64,000 nt of DNA, from NCBI GenBank assembly GCA_964017155.1, contig OZ024862.1:45023462-45087461 (forward strand). Reading direction: 5' to 3'. The translations under genes and the position numbers were made by a program. This DNA comes from Oasisia sp. SBJ-2009 (Eukaryota; Annelida; Polychaeta; Sabellida; Siboglinidae). The stretch's first letter is position 1; each line of letters starts with the position of its first letter. Shown piece after piece: positions 49,203 to 61,027 of the stretch. The notes under the pieces are model-generated. The model was not told where the DNA came from, did no database searches, and saw only the letters and a program-made list of their open reading frames with translations.

Positions 49203-49374
49203 CTCCATAGGTAGACGTGGATGTCGGTTGACCATTAAGAAGAAAGGTGTACATTTTGTGGAGCGCTGTCTCTGTGTGCGGATACTGAAGGCCACTTCCT
49301 CCAGGTACTCATCCCAGTCCACCTGGTGCTCACTCGCGAGCTTGCTTAGTCTCGTCTTCAGTGTCTGGTTGGTC
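49203..49374 (-). CDS. Gene C exon 6
   Basis: 172 bp between TGTTTTAG and GTGATT. TNQTLKTRLSKLASEHQ, DWDEYLEEVAFSIRTQ and CTPFFLMVNRHPRLPME: the typical end of a gypsy-type integrase core. Confidence 0.9.
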
Positions 49375-49647
49375 CTAAAACAGGTTTAACTTGATATGTG
49401 ATCAAAACAGTTCCAGGTATGTACAAAACGGACTGTATTAGTACAGTGTATGCCGATATGCAATTCTAGCAATTGCATACAATGGATACATAGACAGAAA
49501 CAAATCATGGACTTGATAAAAGTATAAATATTCACAGTAAAATTATGATTATAACATTAATGGGCAACTCATAATCCATGAGCATTATTGAACTACTTCA
49601 ACAAAACTAACATAACTGACTATATGATGTACTGGTAGTGGTAGCAC

Positions 49648-49788
49648 CTTTCAGCCAGTCCATTCGTCTGTGGATGATAAGCAGCTGTTATCATGCGTTT
49701 TATGTCAAACTTCTTTGCCAGATCATCATTCAACTTGTTGACAAATTCTCTGCCCTGGTCTGAGAGTAGTTTTGTGGGGGCACCATAC
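49648..49788 (-). CDS. Gene C exon 5 (second Asp and Glu)
   Basis: 141 bp between TTTTACAG and GTGCTA. YGAPTKLLSDQGREFVNK and TAAYHPQTNGLAE carry the second catalytic Asp and the Glu of the DDE triad. Confidence 0.9.
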
Positions 49789-50096
49789 CTGTAAAACAAA
49801 AGGACGTTTGGCATATTTACACATGTTATAATACCTACTTTAGTGAAGAAAAAAGACATTACAAAGTATCAGTGATTCTCACTTGTCTTAAGATAAATTA
49901 TATGTAGCACTACTATAGTTTATATGTATTTAATATCTCCAATCAATGTAGTTGCTTGCTTACTTTGTTCATTTAATCAATGTTTACTTTCATTGTAAAC
50001 ATATTTACTATTTACCTACAATTCTACAAGTTCAATTTATCTGGGAAAAGGGTATATCCTGCTGAAATAAACTTAAACATGCAGTAGTAATCATAC

Positions 50097-50235
50097 CTAT
50101 AGATGTAGGTTTTCAGTGCACGTGCCACACACAGACCCGACTTCTGTGTTAACGGTAAGAACTCAACATACTTTGTGAAGTAGTCGGTGAGGGTAAGAAC
50201 ATACTTCATTCCAGCCTGTGTCTCTGGTAGTGGAC
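50097..50235 (-). CDS. Gene C exon 4
   Basis: 139 bp between TTTGTAG and GTATGA. PLPETQAGMKYVLTLTDYF and KYVEFLPLTQKS follow the first Asp of the core. Confidence 0.9.
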
Positions 50236-50581
50236 CTACAAACAAAATAACAAAGTACTGTAAACCAAATAGTGACCTTCTTTTTAAATTGTCATTACAT
50301 TTTACTTTCATTAATAATTAACAATTACATCTCTAAAATAATACATTGAATCCAGATAACATTTTGTTCAGAAATAAGCAAGACATGGGTAAGCTGATGC
50401 TTGCGGTGGTAAGTTGAGCCACTCCTTCCAATTACTTCACAAATTGTTTCATCTGAAACAGCAACTGTTATCACCACTATTGCATTTTAACATTTATTCT
50501 GGTAATATCAAAATGTGTCTCCAACCATTGTAAAATTGTCCTAGTTATTTCTTACCCATTGGAAAACCATACACTTTCATC

Positions 50582-50698
50582 TTTAAATAAATACCTAAAC
50601 AACACTCTATCGGTGTTTTAATACATCACCATTTGGTATAAGGTCATTTGGTAGATGAGATTTCACTGATTAATCAGATGAAGAGAATGAACATATTC
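50582..50698 (+). repeat. 120-bp dispersed repeat, copy 2
   Basis: See 48,925-49,045. Differences are scattered substitutions and small indels. Confidence 0.75.
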
Positions 50699-50778
50699 AT
50701 ATGTAGATAATATATATATATCCATGTTTCCGAAGACCAACAATAGGTATATGTGTATACATTAAAATAAAGCAGTAC

Positions 50779-50890
50779 CTATAAGATCCATCCCAACCAT
50801 ATGCATAGGTTCAACAATTTTGATTGGGGTCAGTTTTGGTGCCACAGTCTTCAGCTTATCATACCGCTGACATGTATCACAATGACCAAT
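50779..50890 (-). CDS. Gene C exon 3 (Cys pair and first Asp)
   Basis: 112 bp between TGATTCAG and GTACTG. IGHCDTCQRYDKLK completes the zinc site and MVGMDLI carries the first catalytic Asp. Confidence 0.88.
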
Positions 50891-51512
50891 CTGAATCAAA
50901 AGAAAATATATCACTTACAAACTATTAAAGATTATGATAGCAGTAAAATTGATGTTATATATTGTGCAGGAGAGTTGGTGAGCTACAATCTCTCATGGCA
51001 TTATAACATGGACTGTCAATAGAAATATTTACAGAAAAATACTACTAGAGTTTTTAAATACGCAAACCAGAAACAAATAGCTTTAATCAAATACAGATAT
51101 TTTGTGTGGCAATATCACATGAGATACAAAATCAGAAAAAGCTTATTGTCCTGTTAAAACCAATACATATTTAGCCTGTTCTAATCTGGACATATGCTCT
51201 GTGGGCATTAAACATCTGCCAAATGTCACTGCAATTACTTTAACTCAAAGGACTAAACAATATCACTATAACAATTCACATTTATTACAATGGTTGTCAT
51301 AAATGTATGACAACTGTAGTGTATACATTTTGTTTTAATTTTGCTTTTTATCTATTAAATTATTGGTTATTTGATAACATAAATTAGTTAATTGTTTAAT
51401 ACATACAGCAACACATAATATTGATGGTTATAATTAATATATGGCCAGCCAAATGTTAAAATTGCCAGTTTGCATCACAGTTGGAATGTTGCGGTTAGAG
51501 AAGATAACTTAC

Positions 51513-51709
51513 GTATGCCTGGACATCGTTCTTCACACCTTTCCAGTAGAACCGCTGGGTTATCTTATCAACAGTGGCATTAACACCACTGTGACCAGCA
51601 TGAGGTGCTGAATGCATCTGCCAAGGAATGTTCTGTCTTTCGTTGCGATCTGTCACAATTCGTTGTCGTATGTTTGTGTTCGGTGGTTTATACACCAAAG
51701 CTCCAGTAT
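51513..51709 (-). CDS. Gene C exon 2 (H2C2 histidines)
   Basis: 197 bp between TTTTTTAG and GTAAGT. TGALVYKPPNT, then WQMHSAPHAGHSGVNAT and RFYWKGVKNDVQAY. The first two bases complete the Asp codon of exon 1. Confidence 0.88.
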
Positions 51710-52969
51710 CTAAAAAATATTATTTATAAAAGTACAGTAATGCAAGTGAAACAATATTTAATAACACAGAGTATGACAACATGGGTGTATGTCAACAATA
51801 ATTATTTTATCTCAGAAAATTGCATTAATTAATAATGTTGGAATATAATAATTGTCAAATCTTGTTTTGTTCCAAAACACCAAAGAATATATATGATAAT
51901 TTCCTTCAAAGTCATTAAACACACACATATATATATAAATAAATAAAATATATATGTAAATACATAAATGTATATACATATATATAATTGGTCCACACAT
52001 GTTATATATACATTTATGTCTATGTTTACATATATATATTTAATTTATATATATGTGTATATAACATAGTTACATATGGGGACCAATTGATATATATGTA
52101 TATACATTTATATGTATGTATTTATAAATACTTACATACAGATTATTTTGTATATATATATACATATATATATATAATCTGACATGCATAATTATAACAT
52201 TGTTTTTAGTTTATATAATCATTTCTTATTGGTCTATTACTAATTATAAATTAAACAAAGGTGTAAAAGTACGCTATTTAAAATTGTAATGTAGATTACG
52301 TGTATTTGAGTATTGTGACTGTAAAAAAAGTTTATGATCAACACAACGTTATGATTGTTTGGTCAAATCCTTAATTAAAGCACAGATAACAGACTCGAAA
52401 TTCAAGTATCCAGCAGGCTGCCTATTAATATGCTGAAGTAATATCAAGTTGGGTTATCTGTTCAACCAAGCAATTTATCTAGTCGGTTTTCCTCTGGGTA
52501 GTGGGAATTTCATATCATCAGTTTATTATTTTTAGCTACTAGACCTATGTAGGGGCTTATGAGATAGGTGAGAGGGAGACATTTTTTCTGGACTGAAGAG
52601 GTGAAGGGGACATTTCCTATGCAGTCCCACTCAAGCTAAAAAAATGGGAGGACACGTCACCCTCATCCCACACCGATCAATGCCCATGCATGCTGCCATG
52701 GTGTACCATGCACAAGAGGTATTTGTAATCTGTTAGTATAACATATTCCACCATACAGGACGAAAACCCTCTTTTGGGTATCCCATTAAATGCTTATATT
52801 AATAATAGTAAATAGTATATAACTTCTATTGTGCCTAAATCCTTAGAAATCATGCTGAGAGGCACATCCATGCAAAATAGTTGGTCAATATCAAAAATCT
52901 ATAAGACGCATATAATTTGTCAACAGATATATGTATACGCCAGGGAGCTATAGTGGTTATGAAGGCGGG
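51710..52969 (-). other. Gene C intron 1, left part
   Basis: TA-rich tract at 51,930-52,180 and no recognisable coding sequence. Confidence 0.5.
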
Positions 52970-53850
52970 AATTTAACATTCCATGTCAAATCAATCACTC
53001 AAATCATCACCCGTCTCCAATTTTGAGGAAATTTAGTACAGTTGTTGGCTTATGCGAGAATATGAAAATTAAAAATTAAATAAAAATCTAGGTCAAGTAT
53101 CATTGAAGATATAGGTCACTGAACATTGACCCAAATCGCATAATGACTGCTACATTAATGCCTGTAACTCGGCTATTAATAAAGCCAGAGAAACAATCAA
53201 TATATCATTGGAAAGCCTATAAACATGCACACATGATTATTATAAAATTAAAACATTAGTGTAAATAAGAATGTTGTAATTTTTGAAATGTGATCTTTGA
53301 CCTCAGATACTCAGAACATGTATCCTCTGATTTTGCAAATATTTTTTTATACAGTTATACAGTGCTATCCTGGTGCAATTTATCATCCATGGGTGTACTT
53401 AATTTAATGTATCTCTGAAACTTATTATTTGCCCACTGCACCACTCTAATATTTTCAGGGACTCTTCTGCAATAGTATCGGATATTGTGTACAAAATAAA
53501 AAAAAATCAGAGGATACATTTTTGGGTATCTGAGGTCAAAAGTCAAATTTCTAAAATTACAACATTTTTATTTACACTATTGTTTTAATTTTATGAAAAT
53601 TATATGCACGTGTGTATTAGCTTTCCTCTAGCTTGATTGATAGCAGAGTTACAGGCATTACTGTAGTGGTCAGTATGCGATTTGGGTCAAAGTTCAGTGA
53701 CCTATATCTTCAATGATACTTGACCTAGATTTGTATTTCATTTTATTTATACTCATGTGAACCAACAACTGTACTAAATTTCATTAAATTTGGAGTCGGG
53801 TGATGCACAAATGGCCAAAAAGTGATTGATTTGACTGGAATGACCTAATG
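52970..53850. mobile_element. MITE-like element with about 370-bp terminal inverted repeats
   Basis: 52,985-53,340 and 53,510-53,840 are imperfect reverse complements: GTCAAATCAATCAC, GTACAGTTGTTGG, CTAGGTCAAGTATCATTGAA, GACCTCAGATAC and others pair in order. The outer end reads GGTCATTCCAGTC on the right side. No open reading frame. Target duplication not resolved. Confidence 0.8.
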
Positions 53851-53934
53851 GCGGAATTTGGCTTCAGTTGTTACTGATCTGATACAACTTTCACCTGAAT
53901 ATCAGCATAATTACAAGGGTAAATGCAATGTTTC

Positions 53935-54050
53935 GGTCAATAAGCCCATACCAGGGGTATTTGTGCACAAACGCATACCAGTTGGAATTGAACCAACTAC
54001 TGAAACCTAAACATTAGTATTTCCTCTTAATTACAAAGCCAATTTATAAA
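53935..54050 (-). mobile_element. tRNA-derived SINE-like sequence, second locus
   Basis: Minus-strand GGTTCAATTCC matches the polymerase III B box, followed by CACAAATACCCCTGGTATGG, as in the sequence near 3,243. Confidence 0.4.
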
Positions 54051-54489
54051 ATCAATTGATAAATCCACATGACAAGTTAATTATCTTTATAAAACAACAA
54101 TATTTGGTGAATGCATGTCAGCTTCTCTCTTGGATCCTCAATGTCCAGGCTGGTGAACAGTACTGGTGACTTACAACAGGTAGAAGATCTAATGAAGAAA
54201 CAAGTTAACAACTACATATGTTCTCATAAGGAAGTCCAACAGACAATGAAACAACAAGTTGTTAAAATAAGAACATTCACAACATAGCATTTTCATTCCT
54301 TTATTATGTTCCAATGTTAGGGATAATACGAACTACAGCAACAAAAATAAGACAGCTAGCAATTATAAACATATTTTAGCTATGCTGTATTGGTATGGTA
54401 GGTAGGGCTTATTATAAATTATTATGTTAGGAATTAATTAGTGAGTAGGTGTTTAGACCAGTGATGAGTTAAGTAGTGGTAGAAAAACC

Positions 54490-54650
54490 AGAAACCACAT
54501 GTCAATAATTAGCAGTAGCCTAGTCAGTGTCTTTGTCTTTAAGTATGTTTGGTGGAAATATGAAGACCCCCAAACCACATATTAATCCTTACCAATAGCC
54601 TAGTTGATGTCTTTGTCTTTGTGCATGCTTGGCGGGAATTATTGGTTAAT
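54490..54650. repeat. Tandem pair of about 85-bp units
   Basis: Two diverged units sharing AACCACAT, TAGCCTAGT and GTCTTTGTCTTT. Confidence 0.6.
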
Positions 54651-55198
54651 TTGAATGTGTAGTCAGGCTAGCTTAGATATAGAAGATTGTGAAAATAAAG
54701 TTGAGGGAGCTGGTCAGCAGGAGCAGCTTGTGTTATAACTGGCTGAACATCTATGTAGATGTGACTAGCTCAGTGGGCCGTAATTTGAGGATATAAAGTG
54801 GATTGTAGTATTTAATCTTGATTGGACTTGTTTTAATTGGTACCTCCCCTCTTGGCACTGTATATCTATGTCATTAACATGGCTGTGCATCTCTATTACT
54901 ACCCTATATTGGACATATGTATTTTCTATTAACCCTAGTGAAACCCAGCAGGTCAGGTGATCATTAATATTATTTTGTCTGGCCCCAGTGGGGCATGCAC
55001 TAGATAGTGAATACATCCAGTTCATACTTTGTCACAGTTTGTTAACCCTAAGTTACCAACTTAATTATACAATGTCAATGTAATATTATGCTGACATGGT
55101 ACATCGTGAATACTTAACAAACTACAATTAATTAATGGTTACAGATAAAGTCATACCTATATCCGTGAGCTGAGAGTGACAATAAAACTTGTCATAAT

Positions 55199-56027
55199 GG
55201 GTCATTCCGTGTGAACACAACCAATGAGGTTGCTGTCATCTCTTAGATTTTTGAATAGATCAGCATGGTGAGAGCCTTTGATAAGATTAGTAAGAATCCA
55301 AAATTTGAGCGTTCTAGCTTAACTAGTTTTCAAGTTACGGCAGGTTGAAATTTGGGACTTTCAACAGCTTGTTAAAAATAAATAATTTTATTCACATTTC
55401 ACTAGTCAATATCTTCTAAACTCTATAGCCTGTGTCAGTGAAATTGTGTGGAGTTGTTTTCTATAATATAAAGATTACATAACTACAATTAGAACATACA
55501 TACAATGTATGGTTAATGTGCAGCAAGTTGATAAACATCATGATTTATTCAAAATATCACATGCGGGAGGGTTTTCAAACCCTGATTGTGAGCAAAATAC
55601 ACACACCTTAGATCCAAATTGTACATATTTGGTACTAAAACACAAATATGTGCAAATCTGAGAAATATGGCAGGTTTAGCTGCCTTATTTATGAATCTAT
55701 GCATGTGCAAAGATGGTACGTTATTATATTTCTTTTAAAATGACCAACTTCCGACCCCAAAACATTGATGAGGCGTAGCTTGTATTATCACAAAACTTTT
55801 TCTAGTGAAATGTGAATAAAATTATTTATTTTTAACAAGCTGTTGAAAAACGTCTAAGTCCCAAATGTCAACCTGCCGTAACTTGACAACTAGTTAAGCT
55901 AGAACGCTCAAATTTTGGATTCTTACTAATCTTACCAAAGGCTCTCACCATACTGATCTATTCGAAAATCTAAGAGATGACAGCAACCAATTTCTGGAAT
56001 TTTGTTTGCGTTCACTCGGAATGACCC
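55199..56027. mobile_element. MITE-like element, GGGTCATTCCG ends, TAAT target duplication
   Basis: Terminal inverted repeats start GGGTCATTCCG and extend at least 230 bp (GCATGGTGAGAGCC, GATTAGTAAGAATCC, AACTTGAAAAC-like and TGTTAAAAATAAATAATTTT blocks pair across the element). It is flanked by TAAT on both sides. The interior has no open frame. Confidence 0.82.
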
Positions 56028-56538
56028 TAATACTAAATATTAACTAACACTAGTTGTGAGAATGTTGACACTATCCAGTGATGCCCAATTCCTTTGTACG
56101 ACATATCATAGTACGATGATAGCAAGAACACAATTTTGGGGTAATAATTTGTGACACTCACCAGTATAAGCCTTAAGGTGTCTTGCTCAAGTCGCATCAA
56201 ACTTTCAAAGCAACAGAGACATATATAACAGCATCTCACATAACCACTGTGTACTGCAACCTTGTGATGAACAAAATGTAATAGTCCCTGTTAGCTGTCA
56301 CATTCATTCACTAACGTTATGAGTATGACTAAGTTATGCAAATAAGTGTAAAGTGGTAAACTGGAAAGTATATGTTTCGACAATAAAACTGTCACCAAGG
56401 TTGGTATATAAATACATTACATTTTTCCTGGTCACACAGTGTAGACAAGCTACACGATTTTAGAGAGCAAGCATATTTTGCAACATCTGCATTTATACTG
56501 GTTTATATTACGGTAAATACATCACTGCAACGATTTCT

Positions 56539-57403
56539 TTAACAACAATCATGGAATTTAAGATTTAGCACACTGATACACTGTGAAAGATGGTTCTGTT
56601 TTTTTTTTGTAGTAACAATAAAGTGGTTTAGCCAAGGTATAGCGAATATTAGTTCTACCAGTATGTGCTCAGCATCTGTGTAAATAGCCTCTGCCCTTCG
56701 CCGCTTGGAAGTGGCATTGCACCGGATATTATCTGACTGACGAAGACGACATAAAAGACTGAATATTGATGAACGAATGCGTTCATTGAAGGATTTAATA
56801 TAGTTGGTGGCAAACATAAAACTTGCACTACATCTTGACGGTAAGTTTAGTAAAATTCTGAGGCTATTATTGTATGCGACAGTAATGCTTTTGAGGCTAT
56901 ATTTTTTTAATTTGCACCAAAGACTAGAAGTATACATAGTCATAGGAGCACAGTCTGGCCCCACAGTATGCTTGAAATAAAATAATTTTGGTAGAAATAT
57001 TACAAAGACAAAATTTTCGAGCTAATACATTGGCTTGGGCATAAAGGCATCTTTTTTGTCTGGCTATGTCGTCATCATCAGTCAGGTTATTGTTGATTAT
57101 ATGACCAAGATATTTACATTTTGTAGTATAAGGTAATGGATGGTTATCGAGATGGATACAATGAAAATGTTTTCTTGTGTGTTGGGGTTTGTTGTCAATA
57201 ACCATACAAAAGGACTTCTTGGCATTATAAGTAATATTGAACAATTCGCCATACTTGGCACAACAATCAGTAAGTTTTCTCAAACCAGCAACACTGGGAG
57301 AAAAAATACAGAGGTCATCAGCATCACCATCTGATGGTAAATTGTTGGGTACCGTACCAGTGGTATAGAATGCGTACAATAAAAGCTGGACAGCCACGAT
57401 CAA
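56539..57403 (-). pseudogene. LINE ORF2, C-terminal part
   Basis: Starts at the ADDLCIFSPSVAGL block of the RT and continues through KCKYLGHIIN and ARKFCLCNIS to the C-terminal region with NNSLRILLNLP and RIRSSIFSLLCRLR; two overlapping frames are needed, so a frameshift lies near 56,940. Confidence 0.75.
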
Positions 57404-58565
57404 TTAATTTACCAAATAGCTTGCTGTGGTTAACTTTGTCGAAGGCTTTGGAGGCATCCAACATAGTAACATACATAGAAGACCCATTAGCAATATAGTT
57501 TCGAAAAAGTTCTTTTAACAGAAATATGAGCATCTCAGTAGAGTGATGCTTTTTAAATCCAAATTGATTGTCACATGTAATGAGAAATGGGATAGCCCTG
57601 GATAATATTAATGATTCAAATAGTTTGCTAGCTACTGTGGCAAGGGCAATGGGCCTATAGTTATTATTGTCTGACAAATCACCAGATTTATTTTTAATGA
57701 TAGGAGCTATGATTGTTGTCATCATAGTATCAGGTAAAAAACCATGTATTAACAGACTGCTATACAACAAAGACATAAGAATATGTAGTTTTTCGTTAGC
57801 ATACTTAAAATGTTCATTACTGATATGGTCATAGCCACAGGCTTTACCAACAGGCATAGCAATTATTAATTATTGTAGTTCTTTAACTTTAACAACCATA
57901 TTGTCGCTAAGTTGAATATTGCTACAATACATGTCTATCTTATGAATGTGAACAGTAGACTCGGGTACAGAGATAAGCAGTGATTGGTAATGATGAAGCC
58001 ACATATTTCTGACGTTTTCAGCACCACAGGCACCTCCAACATTACTGTGGTTAGGTAACCTGGCATTGTTTGCTTGTTTGATGCCCTTCCAAAAGTTTTT
58101 AAAATCATGGCTACTCAGATTGGAAGCAAGTCGCTCGGCTTTAAGAGATTCAGCATTTTTTTCGCAATGTCTTTTGTTGCGTTTAAACTGGGCACGTTTA
58201 ATTTTCATTAAGTCATACAAAGAACCATGTCTCGGACTCCCAGCAGACCGCCAGATGAGAAAAGTTTCTCTGGCAGCTTGATGAGAGTCCCTGACCAGGT
58301 CGTTCCAACCAGGAACATTGAATTTTCGGGATGTGTTATACGTTTTAGTAGGACTGACATCGGAAGCATCCGTAAGAGAATGTATGATATCATTATAACA
58401 TTTGCACAAGAGCAGCTGATGGGCTACATCATGGCAGTTAGGATTGGTACAACTTAGAGCAGCATGTGGTACGTCAATGCCGGATAAAAGAGAACCAGAA
58501 TTGTTGTAATAGTTGAGGTCATGGGAGGAAGCACAATCCCACATGGGACTGGGCTTACAAGTTTG
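57324..58565 (-). pseudogene. LINE ORF2, linker and N-terminal RT part
   Basis: One frame runs from the endonuclease end through a linker (FNVPGWNDLV, FKNFWKGI) to the RT blocks CGYDHISNEHFKYA, IAPIIKNKSGDL, NNYRPIALATVASKLFE, NQFGFKKHHST and LDASKAFDKVNH. TAA stops interrupt it at 58,566-58,568 and 57,870-57,872. After TQQFTIRW near 57,335 the RT core up to ADD is missing. Confidence 0.85.
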
Positions 58566-59472
58566 TTACGTAGTGGATGATTCAGAAGTGGGTAGTAATT
58601 TGATAGAAATGGTAAAGGATAGAGGAAAATTATCCGAAGAGACACAGTCATAATTAATTACCATATCAGAGACAGATGAGGGACTGGAGTGGGTGCAAAG
58701 CACATGATCCAGCCAGCTCCTAGAGCCACGGCCGTCACTAACATATGTAAACGAATCGGGGGGAAGATACTTAATGTCACTTGGGATAAAGTGGCATTCA
58801 CTAATAAAATAATTTAGAAATGGTGAAAATAAGCTGGTCTTGATTAAATCAGCATTAAAGTCTCCAACAATAAAAATATTACTTGAATCAAATGACTCAG
58901 TTATGGCTTGGATCTTGCCTAAAATAGCTTGATATTCATCAACATTATCATCGCTCTGATATGGTAGATATACATTAAGAACAAGAATTGTGGCATTAAA
59001 AGTAGTGATTTTTAGACCAAGAAGTCTTTTCTCATCGTCATAAACCAAAATTTCGATGGATGGGTCAAGTGATCTTCGCCATAAAAAACAAAGACCACCA
59101 CGAGGACGAACACTGAAGCCATCACCATAATCGATGGAGCTAATGCCCCTAGCACTGAAGTCAGAGTGCAAAGAATTAATATATGAAAGGCTCTGTTTGG
59201 GAAGCCAATGTTCTTGCACAGCAAGTATATCACATGCAGTTAAAATCAAGTGAACTGTTCCGTATGCTTCTCGCATTAAAGGAAGCAATACGTATGTACG
59301 ACAGTCTATAGGTGTGTCGAATTAGCTGTGTTGTGTTTCCTTGGAGGAAAGTATCGACCAATCTTAGTGCCAACTGGCCAAAGGTTGGCGTCATAGAGAG
59401 TGTTCGGTCTGCCAATGTCGACACACAGTTTGAAAGAGGCGTAGTAGTTGTGAGTTGATGGAATGCGTTCAC
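58566..59472 (-). pseudogene. LINE ORF2, APE-type endonuclease
   Basis: IRIASFNARSI opens the domain; then AVQEHWLP with the catalytic Glu, NVYLPYQ, VGDFNAD, SWLDHVLC and SSDNFPLSF. A one-base frameshift near 59,280 separates the first 20 residues. The final SDH motif reads SDN, so a catalytic His is replaced. Confidence 0.85.
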
Positions 59473-59547
59473 AGGTGCACTTCATCTTCAAGTTAGAAGA
59501 CACATACGTAGAGACGTTCACACATGATGTGTCGGTATGAAAACCGG

Positions 59548-60483
59548 TTAAAAGTAATCCGCCGATACAAGTCGAGCGGGAGCACATTTGAGTCCGCACT
59601 TGACGGACGATTTTCCAGTGGTCATTTGATGCGTTTTGTGTTGCTTAACACTAACAGATGACACATACGTTTTCGTTGATGTTGATGGCTTGCGTGGTTT
59701 CTTGGAGACAACGTCGGTCCACAGTGGTGAAGATGTGTTACCGGTAGGCGTAATAGATGTAGTGGTATCGACTGACTGTTGTGGAGCAGGGGGCGAGCCC
59801 ATCAGGGAAGTGATCGCTGATTCAATCGAGATTGACGCCGCAGATTGTTGAGGAGTGATTGGTGGAGATGTTGAGCTCTGGGATGATCTACAGCGTTCAG
59901 AGGAGATGGCGAGACGTGTAGGCACGAATTTGGCGGCTGTCGTTGTAGCAACATCAGCAGTAATGATCTGCGGCGGTGGCAGCAGGGATTTCGCAGTGGA
60001 CACTCCTGAAGTAAGTGACGACACCAGAGTAGAGATCTGCGTCGACAGTGTAGACACTGAGTTGGTTAGTAGCTGGAACGCGTCGTCAGTGACGTTCTGT
60101 TTGTTCTTGCACATAGTAATTTCACGGGATAAAGAGGAAACGTCCACATGATTAAAGTCGATGTTTGGCAGCTTACCAAGATCACGGGCCACGAAGATTG
60201 GTATGTGTTTCGGGTCAATTTCGTCCAGAACTTTAGAGATGTCGTCGATGTTGTGTTTCGCTCTGTCTGAACCTTGACGTTTGATACGCCGGTTTTTTAA
60301 AGTAACGGAAATGTGCGAATGCAGAACGTCTTTGGCTTTATTGATGTCAGTGTCCGTAAAATTGTCAAGTACAATTCGGAGAAGTACAGAACGCGGCAAG
60401 ATGTCCATTCTATTTATATAAAAACATAAGAGTTCGTTGATGACAATGACGTTGTCGCCGGTAGCTGTCAAGGGCGTGGCCAT
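59548..60483 (-). CDS. LINE ORF1 protein
   Basis: 311 codons, open. Starts MATPLTATGDNVIVINELL, with a Ser/Thr/Pro-rich second half ending in GLKCAPARLVSADYF. I recognise no zinc knuckle or RRM. It is called ORF1 from its position above the endonuclease on the same strand. Confidence 0.6.
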   Translation of the reverse strand: MATPLTATGDNVIVINELLCFYINRMDILPRSVLLRIVLDNFTDTDINKAKDVLHSHISVTLKNRRIKRQGSDRAKHNIDDISKVLDEIDPKHIPIFVARDLGKLPNIDFNHVDVSSLSREITMCKNKQNVTDDAFQLLTNSVSTLSTQISTLVSSLTSGVSTAKSLLPPPQIITADVATTTAAKFVPTRLAISSERCRSSQSSTSPPITPQQSAASISIESAITSLMGSPPAPQQSVDTTTSITPTGNTSSPLWTDVVSKKPRKPSTSTKTYVSSVSVKQHKTHQMTTGKSSVKCGLKCAPARLVSADYF

Positions 60484-60794
60484 AGCGTCGGGCGATAATA
60501 GAGGTCAGCTGATTTTGGTTCAGGTTTTTCGTTACATGCTCGATTCCGCTGTCGCTTTTGTTCATCGGCATTCGATAACGCTGGTCGACATCCTCAAGTG
60601 TTTGCCGACAGTCAAGAAAATCTGAGCATACTTTGTTTACTTTGCAAACAAATTGCGAGATTTATCACCCGTCGAGGGAGCGGCTAAACAACTTTGAAAT
60701 CACGTGACGTGATATATCCATTATCTACTGAATTATTACTTAGGCTATGCTGGCAAAATTAGGCTAATATGACTGAAACATGTATTTTACTTAC

Positions 60795-60930
60795 CGTCTA
60801 CCTCATAGTTTTGAGCCCTCGACGCCTTGCCGACCGCGTCTCTTAGACGTCTGCCGATTCCACGGCGATGCGTTCCGTGAAGTAGAAATTCTTTTAAGCA
60901 AGTCATATACTCAGTATATTCGTCCTCCAT
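60795..60930 (-). CDS. Gene C exon 1 (YPYY-like N-terminus)
   Basis: ATG at 60,930 in good context (G at -3, G at +4), 45 codons plus one base, donor GTAAGT; phase 1 fits exon 2. Encodes MEDEYTEYMTCLKEFLLHG and RRLRDAVGKASRAQNYEVD. The frame is also open upstream to 61,047, so an earlier Met is possible. The long distance to exon 2 (9 kb) is filled by the LINE and two MITEs. Confidence 0.65.
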
Positions 60931-61027
60931 TGCTAAAGAAAATTTACACACTTCTCGTGGAACAATTACAATATAGATATAATTAAACGGAGTGACTGCT
61001 GGCTGCATGGGTTGCAAACTCGGATCA

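Larger units (their letters stand above)
56451..60640 (-). mobile_element. Non-LTR retrotransposon (LINE) with ORF1 and ORF2, decayed
   Basis: Minus strand: ORF1, an APE-type endonuclease and a reverse transcriptase, then a 3' end that recurs at 61,088-61,301. It has several stops, a frameshift and an internal RT deletion, so it is inactive. The 5' border is approximate; the GC-rich sequence above ORF1 may be its 5' UTR. It lies in intron 1 of gene C, same strand. Confidence 0.85.
48179..60930 (-). pseudogene. Second Ginger1-type integrase gene (gene C), eight exons seen
   Basis: Eight exons with matching phases give an N-terminal YPYY-like segment, H2C2 zinc site, DDE core with all three acidic residues (VGMDLIG, LLSDQGREF, NGLAER) and GPY motif (WTGPYR). 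Only two intron positions (after exon 1, phase 1; before VKAN, phase 0) are clearly shared with the gene of copies A/B; the others differ. Exon 7 has an in-frame TAA. No Ulp1 or PHD part was found to 46 kb, so the 3' end is missing or lost. A decayed LINE fills much of intron 1. Confidence 0.8.

Noticed and set aside
59855..60151. Plus-strand frame of 98 codons
   Set aside because: Antisense to the longer LINE ORF1 on the minus strand.
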